Shown in pieces: positions 25,254 to 32,196 of a stretch of DNA of 32,196 nt. The DNA is from Lentisphaeria bacterium (GTDB lineage: Bacteria > Verrucomicrobiota > Lentisphaeria > Victivallales > Victivallaceae): contig JAFTIA010000051.1 of NCBI GenBank assembly GCA_017457105.1, forward strand, positions 1-32,196, in the 5' to 3' direction. A program made the position numbers and the translations under genes. Each line of letters opens with the position of its first letter. The first letter of the stretch is position 1. The notes beneath the pieces were generated by a model, which saw only the letters and a program-made list of their open reading frames with translations, had not been told where the DNA came from and did not search any database.

Positions 25254-27098
25254 TCAGCCAAGACGGGCCTTCAGAGCCTCGATCTGCTTGGAGAGTTCAG
25301 CCGGCAGATGAGTACCGAACTTGGGATAGTGATCCTTTTCGACCATTTCCAGTTCGTTCTTCCAGCCTTCCACATCCACGGAGAGCAGATCCTTCATGTC
25401 GGCTTCGGTGACTTCGTCTTCGATGCCGGCACGGTCGATGGCTTCCACAGTCGGCATGTAGCCGATGGGGGTTTCCACCGCTTCGCCTTCGTTGTCGCAG
25501 CGTTCAAAGATCCACTTCAGGACGCGGCTGTTATCGCCAAAGCCGGGCCACAACCAGCGGCCGTCTTCGCTCTTACGGAACCAGTTCACAAAGAAGATCT
25601 TCGGCAGCTTGTCCGCATCGGTCTTCTTACCGATTTCCAGCCAGTGCTTGAAGTAATCGCCCATGTTGTAGCCGCAGAAGGGCAGCATGGCGAAGGGGTC
25701 ACGACGAACCTGACCGATCTTGTCGGAGATCACAGCGGCGGTCACTTCAGAACCCACGATGGAGCCCATGAACACACCGTGTTCCCAGCTCAAAGACTGG
25801 TTGACCAGCGGAATGGTGCTGGGACGGCGGCCGCCGAACAGAATGGCGGAGATCGGAACGCCCTGGGGATCTTCCCAGTTGTCCGCAATGGCCGGGCAGT
25901 TGTTGGCGCGGGCGGTGAAACGGGCATTGGGGTGAGCAGCCTTGACCGGCTTGCCATCCGCATCCACGGTATCCTTGGTCCATTCTTTGCCGTGCCAGTC
26001 GATGAGGGTACCCTGGGGTTCCACATCCATACCTTCCCACCAGACATCACCGTCTTCGGTCAGGGCGACGTTGGTGAAGATGGTGTCCTTGGAGGCGGAG
26101 AGCATGGCGTTCTTGTTGGACTTCATGCTGGTCCCCGGCGCAACGCCGAAGAAACCGGCTTCCGGGTTGATGGCGTACAGACGGCCGTCAGCACCGAACT
26201 TCATCCAGGCGATATCGTCGCCGATGGTTTCCACCTTCCAGCCCGGAATGGTGGGGATCAGCATGGCGAGGTTGGTCTTGCCGCAAGCGGACGGGAAGGC
26301 ACCGCAAACGTACTTGACTTTGCCTTCGGGATTGGTAAGCTTGAGGATGAGCATGTGTTCAGCCATCCAGCCTTCGTCACGGGCCTGCACCGTAGCGATA
26401 CGCAGGGCCAGGCACTTCTTGCCCAGCAGAGCGTTCCCGCCGTAACCGGAACCGAAGGACCAGATTTCACGGGTTTCCGGGAACTGGGAGATATACTTCT
26501 TGTCGATCGGAGCGCAGGGCCAGACGCCGTTGTCGCTTTCGCCTTCAGCCAGCGGCTTGCCGACGGAGTGCATGCAGCGGATGAATTCGCCATCGGTGCC
26601 CAGCAGATCCAGCACGCGGGTGCCGACGCGGGTCATAATGGCCATGTTCACCACAACGTAGGGGGAGTCGGTGATTTCAACACCGATCTTGGCGATGTTG
26701 GAGCCGACCGGGCCCATGGAGAACGGGATCACGTACATGGTACGACCCTTCATGCAGCCGGTGTACAGATCCAGCATGGTCTTCTTCAGTTCAACGGGGT
26801 CGATCCAGTTGTTGGTCGGGCCCGCATCTTCCTGGGTTTTGCTGGCGATATAGGTGCGGCCTTCCACACGGGCCACGTCAGACGGATCAGAGCGGAACAG
26901 CAGGCTGTTCGGCTTCTTCGCCGGGTTCAGGCGGATAGCAAGGCCGGATTCGACCATTTCGTTGCACAGACGGTCATATTCCGCCTGGGAACCATCGCAC
27001 CAATAGACCTGGTCGGGCTGGCAGATATTCGCCCATTCTTCGACCCACTGGATCAGACCCGCATGTTTCGTCGGGATTTCATTCTGATACTTGATCAT
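25254..27098 (-). CDS. pckG: Phosphoenolpyruvate carboxykinase (GTP)
   Basis: Interconverts oxaloacetate and phosphoenolpyruvate using GTP/GDP. In anaerobes it can run toward oxaloacetate as an entry to reductive succinate formation. The 614 residues are full length. Motifs: substrate-binding Arg81 region ([10 protein letters not shown]), FSMGPVGS at about 126-133, [19 protein letters not shown] near 217-235, the P-loop [14 protein letters not shown] at 267-280 with reactive Cys272, Lys274 and Thr275, and GDDIAWMK near 293-300. This is the GTP type, not the ATP type. The ATG has AGGAG 8 nt upstream. It has its own promoter and terminator and is divergent from the glycan-degrading pair. Confidence 0.96.
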   Translation of the reverse strand: MIKYQNEIPTKHAGLIQWVEEWANICQPDQVYWCDGSQAEYDRLCNEMVESGLAIRLNPAKKPNSLLFRSDPSDVARVEGRTYIASKTQEDAGPTNNWIDPVELKKTMLDLYTGCMKGRTMYVIPFSMGPVGSNIAKIGVEITDSPYVVVNMAIMTRVGTRVLDLLGTDGEFIRCMHSVGKPLAEGESDNGVWPCAPIDKKYISQFPETREIWSFGSGYGGNALLGKKCLALRIATVQARDEGWMAEHMLILKLTNPEGKVKYVCGAFPSACGKTNLAMLIPTIPGWKVETIGDDIAWMKFGADGRLYAINPEAGFFGVAPGTSMKSNKNAMLSASKDTIFTNVALTEDGDVWWEGMDVEPQGTLIDWHGKEWTKDTVDADGKPVKAAHPNARFTARANNCPAIADNWEDPQGVPISAILFGGRRPSTIPLVNQSLSWEHGVFMGSIVGSEVTAAVISDKIGQVRRDPFAMLPFCGYNMGDYFKHWLEIGKKTDADKLPKIFFVNWFRKSEDGRWLWPGFGDNSRVLKWIFERCDNEGEAVETPIGYMPTVEAIDRAGIEDEVTEADMKDLLSVDVEGWKNELEMVEKDHYPKFGTHLPAELSKQIEALKARLG

Positions 27099-27159
27099 GT
27101 TTTGTTCTCCTGTTTGGTATAGTTTACTTCAGGTTTTTCAGACCCTTTTTTATCACTGT

Positions 27160-27188
27160 ACTATACACCGTAATCAGCGGAGTTGCAA
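27160..27188 (-). promoter_or_regulatory. pckG promoter
   Basis: On the minus strand TTGCAA (27183-27188), 17 nt, TATAGT (27160-27165), about 60 nt before the start. The -10 lies in the 9-mer TGTATAGTA shared with the gyrA and TPR operons. Confidence 0.65.
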
Positions 27189-27301
27189 ACTGAAGAATGT
27201 TTTTTTCTTAAAAAAAGTCCTTGAAGACACAAAAAGTCCGGATTTCGATCAAAAAGTTTATTTTCTTCATAAAAATTTTGCAAATATTCATAAAAAAATG
27301 A

Positions 27302-27329
27302 TTGAAAAAAACATATCCGACAGTATAAG
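27302..27329 (+). promoter_or_regulatory. Promoter of the esterase-fucosidase pair
   Basis: TTGAAA (27302-27307), 16 nt, TATAAG (27324-27329), 27 nt before the esterase ATG. The 27190-27300 stretch upstream is AT-rich with A- and T-tracts and could hold an activator or up-element, but no clear palindrome was seen. Confidence 0.5.
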
Positions 27330-27356
27330 TAACCACTAATCGCAAGGAGGTTTATA

Positions 27357-28721
27357 ATGAAAAAATGGTATCTTCTGCTTCTTTTTCCCGTCTTTGCCCT
27401 GACGCTTTCCGCCGGCTCCTATGCGGTCAAACCCGGCGAAAAGGTATTGTTTTTCGGGGACAGCATCACTCATGGCGGCCGTTACATTGCCTTTCTGCAG
27501 CTCCTTGTGAACTCGCAGGGGATTACCGGTGCCGATTTGATGAATGCCGGGATCTCCGGAGACTCCGCCACCGGCGGCCTGCGCCGGATCGGGTATGATG
27601 TGATCGACCGCAAACCGGATCGGGTCTTCATTCTTTTCGGCATGAATGATGTCGGCCGCAGTTTTTATAAAAACGACACCCCCGCCAATCTGAAAAACCG
27701 CAAAATCAGACTTCAGATGTTCACTGACAGCCAGAAAAAGATCATCAAACTTCTGAAAGAAAACAAAATCACGCCCGTGTTAATGACCCCCACTGCATAC
27801 GATCAGTATCAGAAAGACGGCAAATCCGACCGCTGCAATGAACCGGGTCTTACCGATATTGCCGACATTACCCGCAAACTGGCAAAAGAAGAAAACGTGG
27901 ATCTCATTGAGCTCCATCCCTACATGACCGACATGCTGAAAAAACATCCGGACCTGCAGCTCTGCGGCAAAGATCTCGTCCACCCCATCCACGCCGGGCA
28001 CATGGTCATGGCATTGCTCATTGCCGATCAATTGGGCATTACCGGTCCGGTGGCGGATGTGACCATTCCGGTCTCCGGCAAAGTTCAAAGCCGTTTTGCC
28101 GCGATCTCCGGCTTGCAGACTGCTCCGGACCGGGTGCAGTTCCGGTATGAACCGGAACGGCTGGCGGTGGATCTCTCCATCAAAATCTATCATGTTGAAA
28201 TTTTCAAAAATCTGGAAACCATTTACCCCTTCCATGAAAAAATGAACCGGGAAACGCTGCGTGTTACCGGCCTTGAGGCAGGTCAATATCATGTAAAGGC
28301 GGACAGCAGTCTTCTCGGCACTTTCGATGCCGCCGAACTGGCCGGCGGCATTGACCTTGCCAAACTGAAGACCCCCAACCAAGCCCGTTCCATTCAGGCA
28401 ATGCAGAGTGCGTGGGCGTTTTACAACGCCAGCTCCAAGCCCCGCGGCCTTGTCCAGTGCCGCCTGCTGATCGCCAGCGGCAAATACGGTACGCCCGACC
28501 CCAAAGATCATCAGGCAGTCGGGGACGCTCTGGATAAATGGCTCGTCGACCACAAGCCGGATTGGCCCTATCGCAAGTATTACACCACCGTGGTCAATAA
28601 TTATAAGAAAAACGCTCCGCAAGAAGCGGCAATGGAAGCCGATCTGATCCGGGCCGGCAAAAAACTGCAGGAAGACGCCCGTCCGGGTTCCTATACGGTG
28701 ACAATTGAAAAAGCCCGGTAA
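27357..28721 (+). CDS. Secreted SGNH/GDSL hydrolase (probable carbohydrate esterase)
   Basis: A 454-residue exported protein with a signal peptide (MKKWYLLLLFPVFALTLSAG-type, cleavage about 20-23). The four SGNH blocks are present: GDSITHGG with nucleophile Ser36, Gly66 in NAGISGDS, Asn97 in GMND, and DLVHPIHAGH with Asp206/His209. The second half (about 225-454) is not typical of the core and may be a beta-sandwich plus helical extension. Family members deacetylate glycans or cleave small esters; acetyl removal from the fucosylated substrate used by the next gene is likely. AAGGAGG sits 7 nt before the ATG. The gap to the fucosidase gene is 40 nt, so one operon. Confidence 0.88.
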   Translation: MKKWYLLLLFPVFALTLSAGSYAVKPGEKVLFFGDSITHGGRYIAFLQLLVNSQGITGADLMNAGISGDSATGGLRRIGYDVIDRKPDRVFILFGMNDVGRSFYKNDTPANLKNRKIRLQMFTDSQKKIIKLLKENKITPVLMTPTAYDQYQKDGKSDRCNEPGLTDIADITRKLAKEENVDLIELHPYMTDMLKKHPDLQLCGKDLVHPIHAGHMVMALLIADQLGITGPVADVTIPVSGKVQSRFAAISGLQTAPDRVQFRYEPERLAVDLSIKIYHVEIFKNLETIYPFHEKMNRETLRVTGLEAGQYHVKADSSLLGTFDAAELAGGIDLAKLKTPNQARSIQAMQSAWAFYNASSKPRGLVQCRLLIASGKYGTPDPKDHQAVGDALDKWLVDHKPDWPYRKYYTTVVNNYKKNAPQEAAMEADLIRAGKKLQEDARPGSYTVTIEKAR

Positions 28722-28761
28722 CCCCGGAGCCCCATATACAAAATAAAAGGAGAATCCAACA

Positions 28762-30033
28762 ATGCCTGCGTCCAAAGCCAAAACAAAAGCAAAGCCCAAG
28801 TCTGCGGTCAAAGCCCCGGCAAAAGCGATCAAAAAACTCAAGACGCCTGTCGATCCCGGCGACCTTCACAACGGAACATGCGCATCCAATCAGACCAAAG
28901 CCCACCCCTGGGGCAAGGGGAATACGGACTGGTTCGTGAAAGACCGTTTCGGCATGTTCATTCATTGGGGGCTGTACGCCATGCCCGCCCGTCATGAATG
29001 GATCCGTTTCCATGAAAAAATCATGGATGAAGATTATGCCATCTACTTTGAACTGTTCAACCCGGATCTCTTCAACCCCCGGGAATGGGCAAAGGCCGCC
29101 AAAGATGCCGGGATGAAGTACATTGTCTTCACCACCAAGCATCACGAAGGCTTCTGCATGTGGGACAGCAAGTACACCGATTACAAAGTCACCAATACCC
29201 CCTGCGGCAAAGATCTGCTGCGGGAAGTGGTAGATGCCTTCCGTGCAGAAGGCTTGAAAATCGGCTTCTACTACTCTCTGATCGACTGGCACCATCCGGA
29301 TTTTGTGATCGACCGGATCCACCCCTACGCCAACCATCCGGACCGGGAAAAGCTGAACAAGGGCCGTTCCATGAAGCGGTACGCTCAGTATATGCGCAAT
29401 CAGGTCACAGAACTTCTCACGGAATACGGAAAAATCGACATCCTGTGGTTCGACTTCTCCTATCCCGGCGAAGATGGCAAGGATCACAACGACTGGGAAT
29501 CCGAAAAACTGGTCAAACTCGTCCGCAAACTCCAGCCGGAAATCATTATTGACAACCGTCTTGACCTGCCCGGTTCCGGCGATATCATCACGCCGGAACA
29601 GTTTGTTCCCGATGAAGGCTTGAAAGATGCTGACGGCAATCCGGTCGTCTGGGAAGGCTGCCAGACCTTCTCCGGCTCCTGGGGTTATTACCGGGATGAA
29701 CAGACCTGGAAGAGCCGCAAAATGTGCATCGAAATGCTGATCCGGCATGTATCCCGCAACGGAAATCTTCTGATGAATGTGGGCCCCACCGCCAGAGGCT
29801 ATCTGGATCACCGTGCCATGGACCGGCTGCAGGGGTTTGCCGAATGGATGAAGTATCACAGCCGGGCCATTTACAACTGCGGGTCGGCCCCGGCAGGCTT
29901 CCCGGCTCCGGACGGCTGCATCTACACATACAATGCCGAAACCAACGGCTGTATGTCCACATTCTTGACTGGCCCTTCAAGCACCTGCATCTGCCCAACA
30001 TGCAGGGCAAGATCAAGTATGCACAGTTCCTGA
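28762..30033 (+). CDS. Alpha-L-fucosidase, GH29 family; reading frame broken near the 3' end
   Basis: Hydrolyses alpha-L-fucose from glycans. The intact catalytic barrel shows FGMFIHWGLYAMP (about 63-75), TTKHHEGFCMW (about 124-134) and ILWFDFSYPG with the likely nucleophile Asp231. The first 30 residues are rich in Lys, Ala and Pro, and there is no signal peptide, so the enzyme appears cytoplasmic, unlike the exported esterase. After about residue 395 the frame changes to unrelated sequence and stops at 30033. The expected C-terminal domain continues in the next frame to 30182, consistent with one missing C near 29946 (AACGGCTG where AACCGGCTG fits). AAAGGAG precedes the ATG. If not a sequencing error, the product lacks its proper last ~78 residues. 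Confidence 0.85.
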   Translation: MPASKAKTKAKPKSAVKAPAKAIKKLKTPVDPGDLHNGTCASNQTKAHPWGKGNTDWFVKDRFGMFIHWGLYAMPARHEWIRFHEKIMDEDYAIYFELFNPDLFNPREWAKAAKDAGMKYIVFTTKHHEGFCMWDSKYTDYKVTNTPCGKDLLREVVDAFRAEGLKIGFYYSLIDWHHPDFVIDRIHPYANHPDREKLNKGRSMKRYAQYMRNQVTELLTEYGKIDILWFDFSYPGEDGKDHNDWESEKLVKLVRKLQPEIIIDNRLDLPGSGDIITPEQFVPDEGLKDADGNPVVWEGCQTFSGSWGYYRDEQTWKSRKMCIEMLIRHVSRNGNLLMNVGPTARGYLDHRAMDRLQGFAEWMKYHSRAIYNCGSAPAGFPAPDGCIYTYNAETNGCMSTFLTGPSSTCICPTCRARSSMHSS

Positions 30034-30182
30034 ACGATGCCAGCGAGATCCGTTTCTATGACGCCTCCGCCGGGCGGCCCAACGGGATGCACGCCGCCTC
30101 TCCGGAAGGGGCGGTCACACTGATGCTTCCGGTCATCCAGCCGGGAACGGACGTACCTGTTATCGAAGTTTTCCTCAAGTAA
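29947..30182 (+). pseudogene. Out-of-frame C-terminal part of the GH29 fucosidase
   Basis: In this frame the sequence reads RLYVHILDWPFKHLHLPNM, then KYAQFLNDASEIRF, and ends VIEVFLK before TAA. The first stretch is the characteristic C-terminal beta-sandwich strand of GH29 enzymes. It has no start of its own, so it is the continuation of the upstream gene, separated by a one-base deletion near 29946. Confidence 0.8.
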
Positions 30183-30193
30183 AGGAAAGACAC

Positions 30194-30226
30194 AAAAAAG
30201 CCGGGGAAAGCCCCGGCTTTTTTTTT
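30194..30226. terminator. Bidirectional intrinsic terminator between fucosidase and MFS genes
   Basis: AGCCGGGG (30199-30206) pairs with CCCCGGCT (30211-30218), flanked by A-runs on the left and T-runs on the right, so it can end transcripts from both sides. Confidence 0.93.
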
Positions 30227-31475
30227 ACTTTTCTTCCGGAAGATCCCGGCGGGGGAATACCCAGCCCTCCAGAACGATGATGAGACAGAAAAGCACCAGC
30301 GAAACAGGAAGCATGTAAAATGCTCCGCTCAACCCGAAACGATCCCCCAGAAAACCCATGAACCAGGTGAAAAATCCGCACCCCGGGATCCCCATGGCAG
30401 AGAAATAAATGTAAAGGTGCGTGGAATCCAGCTCCGGCAGATTTTTCACACCGTAAACCTGCAAAGAGGGCCAGTAGGGACCGATGCAGATCCCCCCCAG
30501 AAACAGAATGAAAAACAGCACAGCAAACTGTACCCAGACCGCGGGAAACATATCCGGCTTGAGAAACGCCAATGACAGCGTTACCGGAATATTCGCCAGA
30601 GCGCACCAGAAAAGCACATGCTTCAAGCTGTTGCGTGTGGCAAAAAATCCGATCCCAACACGCCCCAGAAACATCCCCAACGCAATGGACCCTGTCCCCA
30701 GCCCCGCCACCAGAGCCGTAGCCTGAAAGTTTAACTGCAGATACGCCGCAGACCAGAAGGTCAGACAGAACTCCGCCCCTGCGCCCATAAACATCCCGAG
30801 GCAATACACCCAGAAACGGGGCACTTTGCAAATGGCGACTGTATAACGGATCACATCCGCTATCAACATCTGTTTTTTAGATTCAGGATACGCCTGGACA
30901 GACCGGGGTTTAAGCCAGTAAAAGAGAGAGGTCGCCAGCGTCATCCCCCCTGCCACCGCCAGAACGATCCGCCAGGAAACCCCCAATGTGAGCAGCCCGC
31001 CGGTAACAAATACCGCCATAGCGATCCCGACGGACCAGAAACCGTGAGCGATATTGACGTAACGCTCCTGCTCCTGCGGGTGCAGCCCCTCCACAAAAGG
31101 CGTGGCAAGAGCTTCGCAGATCCCCTCCCCGCATCCGGCAAGGAACAAGGCGGGCAAAAGCCAGCAATATTGAGGAGCAAAAGCACAGAGGACGATCCCC
31201 AGACCGGCAAGCACCACACTGATCCCCATGGTGCGGCGCATCCCGATCCGTCCGGCAATGGCACTGCTGCCAAGCAGCGAAAGAACCAGTGCCGCACTGC
31301 GGAGAACATGGAGGCCGCCCCCCGCCGCCATGCCGCCCTTATCCAGAGGGAACTGCAAATCCTGCGCCATGGCCACGATCACCAGCGGAACCGAAAGGGA
31401 ACAAAGCGCATACACAATAAAGGTACAGTACCCGGCATAATCATAATAGCCGAGTTTCAATTTTAAACTGGACAT
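30225..31475 (-). CDS. MFS transporter, probably sugar or sugar-derivative uptake
   Basis: A 416-residue inner-membrane protein with 12 predicted helices. The loop between helices 2 and 3 carries GRIGMRRT, a version of the MFS motif G-x-x-x-D/G-R-x-G-R-R/K, and a related GRVGIGFF sits in the second half. The two halves are joined by a cytoplasmic loop around residues 190-205 (YWLKPRSVQAYPESKK). Sequence features recall the fucose/hexose (FucP-like) branch, and its position opposite the fucosidase pair suggests import of the released sugar, but substrate is not proven. GGGAGAG lies about 6 nt before the ATG at 31475. Confidence 0.82.
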   Translation of the reverse strand: MSSLKLKLGYYDYAGYCTFIVYALCSLSVPLVIVAMAQDLQFPLDKGGMAAGGGLHVLRSAALVLSLLGSSAIAGRIGMRRTMGISVVLAGLGIVLCAFAPQYCWLLPALFLAGCGEGICEALATPFVEGLHPQEQERYVNIAHGFWSVGIAMAVFVTGGLLTLGVSWRIVLAVAGGMTLATSLFYWLKPRSVQAYPESKKQMLIADVIRYTVAICKVPRFWVYCLGMFMGAGAEFCLTFWSAAYLQLNFQATALVAGLGTGSIALGMFLGRVGIGFFATRNSLKHVLFWCALANIPVTLSLAFLKPDMFPAVWVQFAVLFFILFLGGICIGPYWPSLQVYGVKNLPELDSTHLYIYFSAMGIPGCGFFTWFMGFLGDRFGLSGAFYMLPVSLVLFCLIIVLEGWVFPRRDLPEEK

Positions 31476-31514
31476 TTTCTCTCTCCCGTCAGTTTCAAAA
31501 AATCAATTCTATTG

Positions 31515-31542
31515 AATATAGCACATTTTCAGCAAAAAACAA
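31515..31542 (-). promoter_or_regulatory. Probable promoter of the MFS gene
   Basis: On the minus strand TTGTTT (31537-31542), 16 nt, TATATT (31515-31520), about 40 nt before the start codon. Confidence 0.5.
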
Positions 31543-31653
31543 ACACCGCACACAAAAATCCCATAAAAACACACCTGCTGAAAAATTCTTTTAAAAATTA
31601 CTTGATTTTTAAAAACAACGGATATATTTTAAAATAAAAGAAATTGAGAAAAA

Positions 31654-31709
31654 TTGTAATCTATTGATATCTATTATGATACATCACTATTGATTACAAA
31701 ATAGATATC
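31654..31709. repeat. Interleaved inverted repeats in AT-rich region
   Basis: TTGTAATC (31654-31661) pairs with GATTACAA (31692-31699), and GATATCTATT (31666-31675) pairs with AATAGATATC (31700-31709). The two pairings interleave, so in RNA they would form a pseudoknot; in DNA they may be binding sites. The interval 31476-31900 holds no gene I can support apart from these elements. Confidence 0.5.
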
Positions 31710-31742
31710 GGATGAAGATGATGATATAAAGATGATTATATT

Positions 31743-31791
31743 AAGATATCATATCAGAAAGATTGTAACATCATGATTACCGATATAGGAT
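31743..31791 (+). repeat. 49-bp direct repeat, copy A
   Basis: Begins AAGATATCATATCAGAAAG and ends CGATATAGGAT. It differs from 31826-31874 at four positions; start-to-start distance 83 bp. It contains GATATC and GATTGTAA motifs that recur in the inverted-repeat section just upstream. Confidence 0.8.
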
Positions 31792-31825
31792 GATATGTGA
31801 ATGATGATAGACCGATGATTGGATA

Positions 31826-31874
31826 AAGATATCATATCAGAAAGATTGTAATATCAAGATTGCCGATAGAGGAT
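31826..31874 (+). repeat. 49-bp direct repeat, copy B
   Basis: Second copy of the repeat at 31743-31791, with four differences; it ends 26 nt before the start of the 35-codon ORF, so it could be part of its promoter or control region. No clear -10/-35 pair was found there. Confidence 0.8.
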
Positions 31875-31900
31875 ACCCCAAAAAAGAAAAGGAGAGAAAT

Positions 31901-32008
31901 ATGGGTCCGATTATTTTTTTAATTGTGTTGTGTTTTATTTGTCCGATCCTGTGTCCGCTGTGGATCTTTTTTATAGTGCTCATCATGATCGGAGGAAAAA
32001 AAAGGTAA
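31901..32008 (+). CDS. Possible 35-residue membrane micro-protein
   Basis: A 35-codon frame starting ATG GGT CCG, preceded by GGAG 7 nt upstream, an excellent ribosome site. It codes for a single hydrophobic helix of about 25 residues with three cysteines in a C-x2-C-x3-C spacing (LCFICPILCPL) and a short positive tail (GGKKR). This is typical of small inner-membrane peptides, including regulatory subunits and type I toxins. It sits in unusually AT-rich, repeat-filled DNA. I do not recognise it. The length is short enough that chance is possible, but the ribosome site and amino-acid make-up favour a real gene. Confidence 0.5.
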   Translation: MGPIIFLIVLCFICPILCPLWIFFIVLIMIGGKKR

Positions 32009-32126
32009 AATGGTCCCGCAGGAACTCATCTCTGAATACAGGGAAGTTTTTATGGAAAGGCTGTGTACTAAACAATGACTGATTTTTCTATATAGCAATT
32101 TATTTGCTGTGCACTTGGTCTCTGCG

Positions 32127-32196
32127 AGGCTGGGTTCAGCGCACTTCGTACGCTGAACCGTAAGGCCCCGGAAAAAATCGCAAGCTGATTGCTTGC
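32127..32196. repeat. Strong palindromes at the window end
   Basis: GGTTCAGCG (32134-32142) and CGCTGAACC (32152-32160) form a perfect 9-bp stem around CACTTCGTA. A flanking GGCT/GGCC may extend it with wobble pairs. After GGAAAAAATC a second perfect stem GCAAGC/GCTTGC with loop TGATT closes the window. The arrangement is unlike the left-end repeats and is cut by the window edge. It could be a terminator pair, a repeat element or part of a structured RNA. Confidence 0.5.

Noticed and set aside
31497..31900. Chromosomal replication origin
   Set aside because: The region is AT-rich with repeats, but no DnaA boxes (TTATCCACA type) were seen and dnaA, dnaN or gyrB are not adjacent.
32130..32165. 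tRNA gene fragment at the right end
   Set aside because: The 9-bp stem lacks a GTTCRA-type T-loop and no acceptor or anticodon arm fits around it.

Overview
The window looks like a chromosomal segment of a GC-rich, probably anaerobic, Gram-negative-type bacterium. A gut or host-associated member of the PVC group (Lentisphaerota/Victivallales-like) is my best guess. It rests on gene content only: lipoproteins, an O-antigen-ligase-like protein, GTP-dependent PEP carboxykinase, a glycyl radical enzyme, GH29 fucosidase and SGNH esterase together, and an acyl-ACP thioesterase. It is an inference, not a measured placement. No phage, plasmid, IS, CRISPR, rRNA or tRNA gene was seen.

Layout. Positions 1-449 are non-coding and hold two copies of an 80-bp structured repeat. 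The second copy sits inside a long inverted repeat. mnmE (minus) follows, divergent from a plus-strand operon of a TPR protein, a HAD hydrolase, a NIF3/YqfO-like protein and an S9-type hydrolase (1927-5505). Positions 5506-5926 are a convergent intergenic region with hairpins and 10-bp-phased inverted repeats. From 5927 to 9202 the minus strand carries an acyl-ACP thioesterase, a 62-aa protein, a small lipoprotein and rpsA. Two intrinsic terminators there directly abut the next gene.

From 21474 down to 9427 a probable eight-gene minus-strand operon reads gyrA, folP, cdaA, ybbR, purM, an AI-2E-family membrane protein, a lipoprotein alpha/beta hydrolase and a divergent glycyl radical enzyme. 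Upstream is a two-gene envelope-glycan pair, an O-antigen-ligase-like protein with a TPR tail followed by a GT-C-type glycosyltransferase. Next come pckG with its own promoter and terminator, then, divergently, an SGNH esterase and a GH29 alpha-L-fucosidase. The fucosidase carries a one-base frameshift near its 3' end. It faces an MFS transporter across a shared bidirectional terminator; together these three suggest uptake and use of fucosylated, acetylated host or plant glycans.

The last 700 bp differ sharply from the rest. They are AT-rich, with two diverged 49-bp direct repeats, interleaved inverted repeats, a well-started 35-codon membrane micro-ORF (31901-32008) and a strong palindrome at the window end. 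Promoters share a TTGnnn - 16/17 nt - TATAGT/TATATT pattern; the 9-mer TGTATAGTA occurs at the -10 of gyrA, pckG and the TPR operon. I found no complete new defence or mobile system. The best candidates for something undescribed are the structured repeats at the left end, the phased inverted-repeat island at 5.5-5.9 kb and the AT-rich repeat plus micro-ORF locus at the right end.
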